Part shown: positions 36,025 to 46,508 of the stretch, piece by piece
How positions within the stretch are numbered: the stretch's first letter is position 1
Layout: every line of letters begins with the position of its first letter
Source: Entonaema liquescens
Taxonomy: Eukaryota; Ascomycota; Sordariomycetes; Xylariales; Xylariaceae
Length of the DNA: 64,000 nt
Direction of reading: 5' to 3'
Assembly: GCA_902805475.1 (NCBI GenBank)
Contig: CADCSX010000010.1
Coordinates: 558,001 to 622,000, forward strand
Notes under the pieces: generated by a model
The model's database searches: none
Seen by the model: only the letters and a program-made list of their open reading frames with translations
What the model was told of the DNA's origin: nothing
Made by a program: the position numbers and the translations under genes

Positions 36025-38882
36025 TTAGAAAAACTGCGGCGAGTTACTTTCTGCCTCCCACAGTTTCCCATATGGGTCGACTTTCTCAGGCGGGTTGCGG
36101 AAGTGGTCGTCGTAGAACTTGGTGAGCAAGTCGGCGTCCTCGAGCTCGGGCGGGATTTGGAATTCCGTGATCGGGCGGTACTCGTTGCGCGAGATAAACC
36201 TCGTGGCAGCGGGACCTTGCCGCGGGTATAGAGGCACGGGAGGAAAGTGGGAAGGCGTCACTTGTCGACCAGTGATGGTTTCATTTCGCGGAATGGGCCG
36301 GGTTGGGGCCGAGCCACCACTTAGTGGATCGAAGGAGCCGTATACAACACCTGGATGAGCGGTATTCCCACTTGCAAATATGGACTCCGCAAAGGTTATT
36401 AGGTTTCCGTCCGAATCGACATTCATGTCATCAGTGGTAAAACCGGGCGGAGGCTCAGTATCTGGCATCACGGTCTCATTCCCACTGGCTCCAGCATCTG
36501 TCATCTCAACATTATTCCCACTGGCCCCAGCATTGTTCCCTGTATTGTTTCCAGTATTGTTTCCAGCATTGTTCGCAGTATTGTTGTTTTGAATAGTAGG
36601 TGCCACGGAAGTGTTCACTGTAGTGGTCACTGCAGGGGTCGCAGGTTCAACCATCCCAGCATCACTGTCGAGCTGGCCTAGCCATCTACGCATCTCAGAG
36701 GGGGCTATGCCCCATGGTTGGTCAGCGTAATAAGTATTAGCACGAGTAGCGTTCCCATAAGGAGACGACCCGTCAAAGACAGGATCCAGATAATCGGATA
36801 CGCGTCTAACGTCAGCCCTCCTCTGCTCGTCGCTTATCAGACGCTGCCTGTAATCATGTTCTTCGTTGGCAACTCTAGCCTCCGCCAGGCTCCTATGCTT
36901 TTCCTCTGAGATCTGGATGTTTCTCTCTATCACCACGAGGAGCTGCTCTATCGTCGGGCGTCTTGGGCCATACGCCTCCAAGCATCGTGCTATGAGTAGG
37001 CGAAGCTCCGGGTCGAATGAGGTGATGAACTTGCTGGGATAATGCTCTTCGTCCTCGATTAGGAACCAGCCAAGGGTAAGAAACTTCTGCCGATACTCGG
37101 GGTCCCTTTCAGTCGGCGCCGGATACGATCTTACTCTAGAGTGCCACTTCTCTGGAACCGGATGTCCCAGAGTCAAGAGATTCATCATGATCTGTGCGAT
37201 AACCATAAGTTACTACTAGACTGTTTTCGTTATGGGGAGAAATGTGCGTACTACTCCTATAGCCCAGACATTGAGCGACAATCCCGTAGACTGGGGATCC
37301 CGCGCGGCAGCGGCTGCGTATCTTTGTTCCTTTCTAATATAAGCATCCATCTAACCAGCCTGATCCAGGGTTGTATTGCTTACTGGTGCGTAAAACATCG
37401 GCTTTCCTCTTTCTATGTCCATTTGCCTTCTAAATTACATATTAGCATGCGAACGTAGCGCATTCTGTGTGTAGGACACAGAAAGGGGGAGAGATTAGGA
37501 AAAGGACGTTCGTACAGAAAAGGTGATTGACGATCATCATATTCCGTCGCAAGACCGAAGTCAGCTATCTATAGAGAAAGTCAGCTCGTGATAGCAGCAT
37601 AGATGTTTATTAAATAGGTAACGAGCCTTTATTATTGGGGATAAAGAGTGTTCGGCGTCTTGTGGGTCGCTACTAATATCTCCGCAAAGGACTATTTGCT
37701 AGTAATTAGCTATATCAACACGGATATACATAGCCCAGAGGTTTCTAACCATTATATATGTCGAGATCCATATGAAGTAGCTGTTTCGCCAACCGTGGTT
37801 GTGGAGTCTCGCGATATTTCCCTCCTTGATATGCCGGATCCATTGGAGGACCATACGCCATTCCACAAATACCTCTCGCCACTGTATATTTTCTTTAGCA
37901 AATCCTCTTCTTCATTACAATGAGTTCGATGGCTATCCTTTCAGCTTACAGCATAAGAAGAATCTCCATAGTATTCGATTTGGAATATAGCCAAGCTTCA
38001 GCTCGCTTCTATCGTAGCGGTCTTCCGCCCAGGGATTCTTTGCCAGCTCGAGTATTGGCCTATTCGAAATTCTTGCTTTATTAATCCTGTCTATCAAATC
38101 TGCGAGGTTGGATTTATCAAGAACTTCCATAATCATGACCGGTTTCTTTGCACCTGGATTGTTATATAACTTGGGAGTCGTCCGCGGGGCTTCCTCAATA
38201 TCGATAAGTTGGACGATATGTTCAGCATCTTTAAGTAGGGTCTATAAAAAATTAATTATGCACCTGAATTTAACTTATGAATCGTTCTTGCTTACTCCCT
38301 GAAGCCAAATCTCAGATTTTAGCTCTGTCTCGTTGGCGTCGTGTTTATTGATACTTGTCTTGATAGCAACATCAACCGTCCGGCCCAAATCCGTCGTGAT
38401 TCTCCACTGTAATATTGATCGTTAATTATGGTAAGCGCCCTTTGTTTATTGTAAGTTATTCTTGACGAGGGAAGCTTATATAGAAGTTAATAGCTCCCAG
38501 CAAAGGCTAAGCATATACGCATATGTACAACGTAGGTAGATGGCGCGGAGAGAAGAACGAAGGAAATTAACAAAAGCGAGATGCTACATACTAGCGTTGC
38601 AATGCCAAACCCGCCAAACCCGAGTGTCCTGATAAATTGGGCACTCCCGTTATAGTTGTGGTGGAAATTTAGCTCGAGTTTTCTCAATGATCTTCGGGCT
38701 TGTCGAAAAGCTATGTCGTCGCCCGATCGCGGTGACACTTTACCAAATCTGACGAGATGTTCTGAAGTTTAACCCAAATATCAGTGTCTAGTTTTGCCCT
38801 GAGGTATTAGTGATTTCTTACTGAGGAGCAAGTTACTGCCATAAGGGTCATTTATCACCTTCCTCCTACGGGGATTCAACAT
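36025..38882 (-). CDS. atypical fungal protein kinase, ten exons
   Basis: Exons (descending) are 38882-38822, 38761-38592, 38406-38296, 38241-37950, 37881-37750, 37691-37627, 37568-37516, 37429-37384, 37329-37252 and 37191-36025. All phases sum, giving 724 residues. Kinase landmarks are the Gly loop GFGGFG (68-73), VAIK Lys93, a helix-C Glu near 103-109, catalytic loop HMDLDIYN (His248, Asp250, Asn255), ADFG at 279-282, APE at 309-311, and NVW at 330-332 where DVW is usual. Thus Lys and both metal-binding residues are present, but the HRDLK lysine is Asp252. The C-terminal extension of over 300 residues is disordered, with an Asn/Gly repeat (NNTGNNTG). Intron 6 would use a GC donor at 37626. 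Substrate and pathway are unknown. The ATG choice at 38882 is the least certain point. Confidence 0.8.
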
Positions 38883-39914
38883 TGCGATAGATAGGTATTT
38901 CACCGTATGCGTCTTCCTGTATCTGTTCTATGACTATAGAGTGTAAATAGTGATCGTTTAATATATGAATGTCGATATTTTGTAGTCGTAGAGCACTACT
39001 TACCTATGTAAGGCGAAGAGGTTCTGCGAATAAAGACTCCAAGAGCCCACAAAGAACAATTGGAACATTACGTTAAAATAAACCCGATAAAGAAGAGAGC
39101 GTTTCCGGAAAATGGCTTTCAAGGCTTCGATATTATTTTTTTAAAATGAACAAACCGCAACCCGAAAACCGACGTTTGATATGAACTGAGAGTTCCGGAG
39201 TTACTTTAAAACAATGTGCTACTAGATTCGACCCTTGATATACTTCTCATAATACTATTATAATTGCCCACGGTGAAGATGAGTCGAATGTATTATTACT
39301 TGAACTAGAAATAGCCCACACTCATAATGGATCTATGTCAGATCTCAGTCACTGTCATTAACGAAAATAGCAAGCAGAGAGCCCGTAGATAATATTCAGC
39401 AACTATATGGGACAGTAGTGATGCAAAATATGACTGAATAGCTTTTACAGCCTAGACGTTTCTTATCCCATGCATTGAACTAATCCCCTCATGGTGGTCC
39501 TTGTGAGGAATAATTATACAGATCGGTAAATTTCGAACACCCATTTTGTATCCATTATATTTATGCCGTTCACATGTTAGCTACCTAGGTACCTATATAA
39601 TATTATAGATAGCTACTACCTATATGTACTCTATAAGAGGCCTGATTGATTGGAGTAACGCTCGCGAAAGGACCTACGTGCATTGGGAGCCGCAGAGTCG
39701 AAGATCCAAATGGCATATACGAGATCGCCAAGCTCGATCTACAATGGGTCAATACTAAAGTTACTGCACCGCGATTGGCTGAATAGTATCAGTAGTACCG
39801 TGGGATGCATACCTGATATTTAGTACACTTCAAGGAAAAAGTATTAAATAGCAGATCAAAAACGGGATAGTACAAGCGAGCAGCCCTTCAATATATCGGA
39901 CAAAGAAATGTGTA
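38883..39914. other. intergenic region upstream of the kinase
   Basis: About 1 kb, A+T rich, without a gene. It presumably contains the kinase promoter. It ends at the TA dinucleotide flanking the MITE. Confidence 0.5.
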
Positions 39915-39985
39915 TTAGTGCTGTCTACACAAGTTCGACGTAGCACCCCCAAGGGGGTGCTGCGCATTGATTAAGGAAACGGGCA
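39915..39985 (+). repeat. left terminal inverted repeat of the MITE
   Basis: A 71-bp arm. It contains an internal hairpin, AGCACCCCC-AA-GGGGGTGCT, at about 39943-39962. It is the inverse copy of 40156-40225. Confidence 0.92.
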
Positions 39986-40155
39986 AGATTCGGGATTTAA
40001 CCGAAATACTTCCGAATAAGCGTGTTTCCCACGTATTTTGATGTATCTTATGATATTTCATAAAATTTCATTATTCTTTTTCCTTTTCCAGAATTAGCAA
40101 GGGTCGGAATAACTTCTTATTGGTATTCAAAGTTTGGTACGCTATCCCTAATTAC

Positions 40156-40225
40156 TGCCCGTTTCCTTAATCAATGCGCAGCACCCCTTGGGGGTGCTAC
40201 GTCGAACTTGTGTAGACAGCACTAA
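40156..40225 (-). repeat. right terminal inverted repeat of the MITE
   Basis: A 70-bp arm, one base shorter than the left because its C-run reads four rather than five on the plus strand. Otherwise an exact inverse copy. Confidence 0.92.
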
Positions 40226-41011
40226 TAATCAATGCGACATAAGTTGAGTCGAGTTCATAATGAGAGCGTGAAGAGATTAAAGAGATAATTGGGAATTAGC
40301 CGCAGTGGATCCTCCCATAGTATCCACGAGTGATATTCAGGCTAAATTGTATAGGAATGAGGGTATTCCCAGCGACGAATCGACAACCGGTAAGGTAAAC
40401 AAAGTCGGGTCTCGGCGAAATCATTCTCCCAAGCGAATCACTGCGTTGCAATCCATGCCATCCGCGCCGCCACGAGGTAAGTTGGGGGTCTCGTGTGATA
40501 TAGCGTCGAGCTGGTTTTCGTCGGTCTTGTTCCTAGCGAGCTTTTCTTTTCTAGCTGGGACTTACACCCGCATTAAACCCCCCTCGTCTGCCTTTGCCCC
40601 CTCCCCTCTGTGACATATTGGATCATCAGTGACCGCCGACTCTGGCCCCAATCTCCTAAGTTTAAACGAGCAAATGAGAGGCTCGCTAATGCCCCCCATC
40701 TTCCTCGTGCGGAGGACAGAGTTCGTTCCATCGTGAGGAGTTATTATCCATGCCAATCAGTTAAGTCATGAGCCCACGATATTATTGTAGCGTAAGGGGT
40801 TTGTTCGGCGAGATACGGTCAGCCCATTTTTCCTCCTTTGGCGAGTGTGTTTTTAACAAGCGCATATCTCCACATAAGCAATGCGATTGCAGGTGGTAGG
40901 GCTTGTTGATGTAAAGTGCCTAAGTCAACAGGGTAGCTTATTTACTTTCGTGGCGGGAACGGAAAAAGTGTATAAAAGACTCGCTCCCGCCAAAGGCATC
41001 TCGGGAGGATC
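40226..41011. other. intergenic region, xylose reductase promoter
   Basis: No gene recognised. Frames here begin at non-ATG codons. A TATA box lies at 40971. Search by eye found no convincing GGCTAA-type XlnR site or paired CreA sites. Confidence 0.5.
40971..40978 (+). promoter_or_regulatory. TATA box of xylose reductase
   Basis: TATAAAAG lies 41 bp upstream of the first in-frame ATG (41012) and 185 bp upstream of the conventional ATG (41156). Transcription from it could include or exclude the upstream ATG depending on the exact start site. Confidence 0.6.
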
Positions 41012-41155
41012 ATGCGATCTGCTATTACGTTTTTCTCTCTTCGTAGTTCTCCTCTACTATCCCGTCGCTTCGCTGTGCCGCTGAAACGCCCCGGGATATC
41101 GAACTGCTACTCGACTATTATAACTTATCGTTACTTTAGTATAAAGTCGACTACA

Positions 41156-42478
41156 ATGGCTCCGTCTATCAAGTTAAGCAGCGGCTACGAGATGCCTCAA
41201 GTGGGCTTCGGTCTGTGGAAGGTTGACAACGCTACTGCCGCCGACACGGTTTACAATGCTATCAAGACTGGTTACCGGTTATTTGATGGTGCTTGCGGTA
41301 AGTCTCGCCCATCAACATTTTCCTACTCATCACGAGGACGAGGTTGGCGCGAGAAGAGCTCTTAGAAGTAATAAAGAGCCCCTCCTCGGGTATTATTACC
41401 CCGCCGCCCAGCATTTTCAGGGGTGGCCCCTGGTCTGGATCCCATGTGTTAGTTTATACGGAAGCGGATTCTTGACATGACATGGTTATATTCTAAAGCT
41501 TACTTAAAAACCCGTTACCGCTTGCTAATGCTCTTGCTTCTTGGCGTTAGATTATGGCAACGAGAAAGAATGCGGCGAGGGTGTAGCGCGTGCAATCAAG
41601 GAGGGAATTGTGAAGAGGGAGGATCTCTTCATCACATCCAAGCTATGGCCTGTCTTCGAGGACGGAGACAAGGTAGAGCCTGCTTGCAAACGGTCCCTGG
41701 CCGACTGGGGTCTCGAGTACTTTGATTTATACCTGATCCACTTCCCCGGTGCTCTCAAGTACGTCGACCCGGCTGTGCGGTATCCTCCGGGATGGCACTA
41801 CGACGGCGAGTCCACTATCGTCCGATCCAACACCCCTTTGCACGTAACGTGGGCTTCCATGGAAGGGTTAGTGAATAAGGGGTTGACCAGGTCGATCGGC
41901 GTGTCAAACTTCCAGGCACAACTAATCTACGACATGTTACGATATGCAACCATCCCCCCAGCTGCTCTGCAGATTGAACACCACCCGTACTTGGTGCAAC
42001 AGGAGCTTCTGAACCTCTGCAAGGCTGAGGGTATCGCTATTACAGCCTATTCCTCCTTTGGCCCTGCCTCTTTCCTTGAGTTTGGCTTCAAGCATGCTCA
42101 CGCTCTTGTACCTTTAATGAAGGACGACTTGATTACCAGCTTGGCCGAGAAGTACAACAAGCAGCCCTCGCAAATCCTGCTCCGCTGGGCTACTCAGCGA
42201 GGCCTTGCCGTAATTCCCAAGACTGTTCGTCCCGAAGTCATGGCTCAGAACTTGGACTGCACCGGATTCGATCTTGAACAGGCCGATATCGACAGCATCA
42301 CCGCTAAGGATGCGGGCATCCGTTTTAACCAACCTTCAAATGTTAGTGATTAGCTGAACTTTATTATACCTTCATTACACCGTCTACATCCTTCTGAGCT
42401 CCTGATACCATCAAGGATGCGCTAACCTTTATGTTTATTTAGTACTTCTCCACGGACAAGATGTGGATCTTTGGTTAA
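41156..42478 (+). CDS. xyl1: D-xylose reductase (aldo-keto reductase)
   Basis: Exons are 41156-41297, 41551-42341 and 42443-42478 (introns of 253 and 101 bp), giving 322 residues, the standard length for fungal xylose reductase. It reduces D-xylose to xylitol with NAD(P)H, the first step of pentose catabolism. The AKR tetrad is visible: Asp43 and Tyr48 in DGACDYGNEKE, the Lys in TSKLW, and the His in LIHFP. The cofactor loop reads IPKTVRPEVM. Family-specific stretches include GFGLWKV near the start, IGVSNFQAQL, the glycine-poor FGPASF loop, and the C terminus NYFSTDKMWIFG across the last intron. An in-frame upstream ATG at 41012 would add 48 residues, rich in Arg/Ser and lacking acids. I chose 41156 because MAPSIKLSSGYEMPQVGFG is the conserved family start. 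Confidence 0.93.
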
Positions 42479-43066
42479 AGGGGCACCTGTTGACTGGACA
42501 ACAAACAGGTTTTATTATATTCTGCGTTTGAGCTACCCGACGTATCTCGGTTTAAGCAAGCTAATACGCATGCTGATAGAGGATCTCCGTCGATGGCATT
42601 GCCGATTGTGGGCACTATTATAAAGTCTGTTATGGCCATGGGAGTTATTTTGCTAGAACGGTGTCTAGGTAGACTAGACCTTTCCGATCTGTATCGTGAT
42701 ATCAACACTAACGGGGTGAATACATCTTGAAACCCGTAATCTCCCATTTGTGTGAGCTTATGGTTATCTCTTGACATAAATCCAGTGTCGAATGGTGCTC
42801 ATCCTTTTTCCTCAATCAAATGACCCCATCGCGGCTTAAAAATGTCAAATCCGTTTACTCCTGATTATCCTAAGGTGACCCTAAAGAGACTTAATCGGGC
42901 AACGCAAAGAGGGCTAATTTTCGCTCAATCCCAAACCAATCCTTCGTGGTAGAACCCTCCTGAACGCCATGCTATGCAATATGAAAGCTCCGTATCTGAC
43001 AAACACCCGTCTTAGGAAAGCGGGATCGCGGCTAAACTGTCTTCACAAAAGCTATTATCCCTAGTG
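42479..43066. other. convergent intergenic region
   Basis: 588 bp between the ends of xylose reductase and SDS22. A 100-codon minus frame (42475-42777) overlaps the 3' end of the reductase and has no family resemblance, so it was not called. Confidence 0.5.
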
Positions 43067-44315
43067 TCAGCGGTGGATCGTCGGTTTGTCCCTTATAATG
43101 GATAACTTACTGGCATCAATCTGCTGGACTTGCGGTAGCGCTAGTCGCACTTTATTCCGATATAAAGCAGGCTGTTTGAGCTGCAAAGGGTTTCCCTCGA
43201 AGTATACCGTTGTTAAATTTTCCTTGTCGGCTAGCTCTCGCTCAACATCCGCGAAATCGGATAGTTGGTTGTAGCTTGCCCATACTTCCTCGATGTTCTT
43301 CAAATTGCTAAGGCCCTTTAGGCTCGTGACTGCGTTATTTGAGATGTCGATGATGGTTAGATTAGGGCTTCCGTCTAATCCATCGAGACTTTCGAGGGCA
43401 TTATGCGAGATATATAATTCCTCCAACTGAGGGGCTTCGCGCAGAGGTGATAGGTCCTTGATTCTATTCGATTGGATGCTTAGAAGTCTTAACTTTGGCA
43501 AGCCGGATAAACCTTTGAGTTCGGTAATTTTGTTCTTTGCTAGCCAGAGTTCCTCTAGATTCTTCAACGAATCGAGGTTCTTAATCTCCCTTATCCTATT
43601 CGAACCCAACTCGAGCTGTCGGAGTTTTGTTAAAGTTGACAATCCGTCGATGGTGCTAATCTTGTTGGACACGAAAAAGAGGTCGGTAAGTTCCGTTAAG
43701 TGCTCGATATGTTTGATGTGTTTGATCTTGTTGAAGCTGAGGTCCAGGGTTGTGAGTTTAGTCAAGTCATCCAGGCCCCTAATGTGTGAAATGAGGTTGT
43801 CGTATAGGTCAAGCTCCTCTAGAGTGGGGCCTAGTTCGGAGAGCCCCTCGATATGCTGGACGAGGTTTTGGCGTAGGCATAGTCTTACGACCTTCTTGAA
43901 ACGTTCCAACCGGAGAGCAGAGAGAGAAGAGATTCGCGAGTGTGTAAGACTTATATCATCCGTATCGGGGTCTTCGTCGTCGAGGAGATCTATACCAATA
44001 GTTAGTAAAGGAGTTACATCTATTAACGTAAGGGTAGAAGACGGGATGCTAAGCTAACTAACCCTCATCTGCACTTATCTCTTGTCCCGGGAGTACATTC
44101 TCATCATCTGAATATTCGGGGTCCGAGAGAGCTTCGGGATTATTAAACATGGCGTTACGGTCAACTCGTAGTTTACCGTCCCAGCCTTTGCTGTCTCTTA
44201 AACCGGGGCTGGGTTGGCCATCTCCCCGCTCCGAACGGGTCTCATCTTCAACTACCTCTATATGATGATGGGCAGGCGGCTCGTGACCGGCGTCGCCATT
44301 TAATTGGCCAGGCAT
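43067..44315 (-). CDS. SDS22: SDS22, leucine-rich regulator of protein phosphatase 1
   Basis: Exons are 44315-44063 and 43989-43067 (intron 73 bp), giving 391 residues. The first 110 residues are acidic and disordered (SDPEYSDDEN, DLLDDEDPDTDD). They are followed by about eleven consecutive 22-residue LRRs of the SDS22 subtype (LxxLxxLDLSxNxIxxIxxL; for example LTKLTTLDLSFNKIKHIKHI) and an LRR-cap ending DASKLSIIRDKPTIHR. Sds22 binds the catalytic subunit of PP1 in the nucleus and cytosol and is needed for its maturation and mitotic targeting. The start at 44315 (MPGQLNGD) gives the usual length. A longer in-frame start at 44423 would add an Arg/Ser-rich leader and is less likely. Confidence 0.93.
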
Positions 44316-45259
44316 CTTAAAAGATTTGGTAGTGGTTCGCAAAGAGGGACGCAAGATGAAGAATCGCGGGCTCGGTGACGGGCACGCTAAGAAGGAAGAA
44401 AGTTGTAGAATGTTTGGAGACATGATGGCGGAATCTCGTAAGTAGAGTTACTGCGCTAGCGTAATTTTGTAGAAGTCGTTGTACCGTTGTATCGATCCAC
44501 CGGTACCTAGGTATCAATCCAATGATGTTCTAGACTTTTAGTTTAGTTAGCCCGCGTTGAATTGCTGAGAGCGGGGGGATATTGTCCCCATTGTCCCCAT
44601 TGTCCCTATTACGGCATGTACCACGTGCAAGCACTGTACTGCAGGGTCCCTGATGACGACGAAGATTGTGCTTTTGGTTGGGCTGGGTTGGCTGTGCTGG
44701 GGATCGATAAGTGCCTTAAGTGCCTTAAGTAGCTACCTAAGGTACCTATCTAAAGGTAACCACATAGTGGATTAGGCACCTAAAGTATACATACCTAAAT
44801 GCTGTGGTACAGTATCTTTAGCACGTGCACCTCAGAGAATTCGAGCGTATCTACATGTATCTCTTAGTGGATATACATGCACCTCTGGGAAGTCGATTTG
44901 AAAGGTAGAAAGAGCTCTGGAAGTATTTGGGAATGACGGCGGGGCACTAGCCTTTTTTTATGGAACAATATGATGGCATCTGGCATCTCCCCTCTAACAT
45001 CGTCATAAAGGCTGAAAGGGTCGATATTCTCCAACTTTACCTCCATCCACCAAATCCAAAATCCCATATATTCAGAACGGCGTATTGCAATTCAACGATC
45101 GAGAATTTTTTCCCTCTTTGTGCTTTCCTGCAGCTAAAACCACACCATTTTAATGTCGACAGATGCATCATCGTAAACAACCCTCCACTCGCATATTTCG
45201 CGCGTCTTCTCACCCCGCATAAAAAAAAAAAACCGAGAACCACCTTCAACCATTCAACC
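44316..45259. other. divergent intergenic region with short repeats
   Basis: About 0.94 kb between SDS22 and the hydrolase gene. It contains three copies of ATTGTCCCC-like 9-mers around 44580-44607 and a TGCCTTAAG duplication near 44712-44730. Both promoters must lie here; no factor site is convincing. Confidence 0.5.
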
Positions 45260-45340
45260 ATGATCGCGAGACCCCAATCACGATGCCTTTCATTATTCGC
45301 GGTCTTTCCCGGTTCTCCATTCGGGGTATCCCAAAGTTAG
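45260..45340 (+). other. upstream open reading frame overlapping the hydrolase start
   Basis: ATG 45260 opens a 26-codon frame that ends at TAG 45340. It overlaps the proposed main start (45283) in another frame. If transcribed, ribosomes must leak past it to make the hydrolase. Confidence 0.4.
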
Positions 45341-46508
45341 CCATTCTCCCGTCATGGTATTCCACGACACCCCGCATCGACAACTCATTTACATGCAGGA
45401 GAAGGTACCACGTTGAAGGTCTGGTGCTCGCTCCTGTGGTGTTCAGCGGCTTATTCGTCGCATTGTGGACCTGGAAATGTTTAATGTTGGTCATATTTCA
45501 AAATAAAATCATATACATGCCGGGCTTACCACCCAATGCGCGTTGGGAGAAGATCGAAGATCACGCCAGTCGGTGTGCCGGCATTCAGTGGCGGGAAGAA
45601 AGAATCCGAGCAGCTGACGGGACAGATCTTGCTCTGTGTCTTACAGACATGGAACTTGGTTCTGGTGCAACGTCTACGGAACCAAACGTCGCATTTTACA
45701 TACTCTATTTCCAGGGTCTGCATTGCATTTCTGCTTCTGTGGGGTAAAGATCGAGATCAGCTCACGATTGACGATAGGGAACGCCTCGTCCATCCCCCCT
45801 CGCTTACCCGACCTTTCCTCGATCCTCTGCATGCTAAAGAGACGCTCGTCACAATGGGATGATCGAAATGTTCGATGCACAACTGCATGTCTTAGCTATA
45901 GGGGCTATTGGACTTCGCGAGGCCGTCCTACCGAAAAGGGTCTCAATATGGATGCTGCCGCCGCCCTTAGCTGGATTTCTCAGCTGCATCGTAATTCCTA
46001 CGGCGGAGAAACTCAATGGTCGAGACCCTCGGCAAACGTCGTCCTCTGGGGCCAAAGTATTGGCGCGGGTGTAGCAACCAACCTCGCAGCCGGGGCTACA
46101 ATACCTACTAACGTACATTTGGATTCCTTGATTCTTGAAACCCCATTCACATCAATCCGTGCCATGTTAGAGGTACTCTACCCGCAGAAGTGGTTGCCAT
46201 ATCGGCACCTCTGGCCGTTTCTACGAAGCCACCTTGATAGCTGGAAGAACCTGGAGACTATATCACGGAAGTATGGAGCTACCAATTCCCTTCCAGAGAT
46301 ATTGATCCTGGAAGCAGCGAAGGACGAGCTAGTCCCTAAAGAACTTAGCCAAAAGCTGTACGATCGGTGTTTAGACGTCCAGCTGCCCGTGACAAGGAAA
46401 GCCGTAGATGGGGCTTTCCATAACGACACAATGTTTCGAGGCGACGGTCGAAGGGCCGTCTCTGAATTCTTGTCACACAGGATATGTTCCGCGCGTGTTG
46501 GAACTTAA
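45283..46508 (+). CDS. membrane-anchored alpha/beta hydrolase (Bem46/ABHD13-like)
   Basis: Exons are 45283-45715 and 45778-46508 (intron 62 bp, with an unusual GTCTGC donor), giving 387 residues. An Arg-rich N terminus is followed by one transmembrane segment (about 46-70, GLVLAPVVFSGLFVALW). Then comes an alpha/beta-hydrolase fold: YFQGNASSIPPRLP strand-loop, nucleophile elbow GQSIGAG (Ser), an acid in LEAAKDELVP (Asp), and a base in GAFHND (His). The triad is complete. The order resembles the Bem46/ABHD13 class of single-pass hydrolases; the substrate is unknown. The TM anchor and Bem46-like core suggest ER or another endomembrane. The splice junction is supported by frame and motif continuity rather than by a strong donor. 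Confidence 0.84.

Larger units (their letters stand above)
39915..40225. mobile_element. MITE with 70-bp terminal inverted repeats and TA target duplication
   Basis: A 311-bp element. Left terminal inverted repeat 39915-39985 (71 bp) and right 40156-40225 (70 bp) are identical in reverse complement except for one G in a G-run. Both ends read TTAGTGCTGTCTACACAAG inward, and a TA dinucleotide flanks each side (39913-39914 and 40226-40227). The 170-bp interior is A+T rich and non-coding. Length, TIRs and TA duplication indicate a non-autonomous DNA transposon probably mobilised by a Tc1/mariner- or Fot1/pogo-type transposase. No transposase is in the window. It lies about 0.75 kb upstream of the xylose reductase TATA box. 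Confidence 0.92.

Noticed and set aside
42114..42332. Minus-strand frames antisense to xylose reductase and similar overlaps elsewhere
   Set aside because: They are shadows of strongly coding plus-strand exons.
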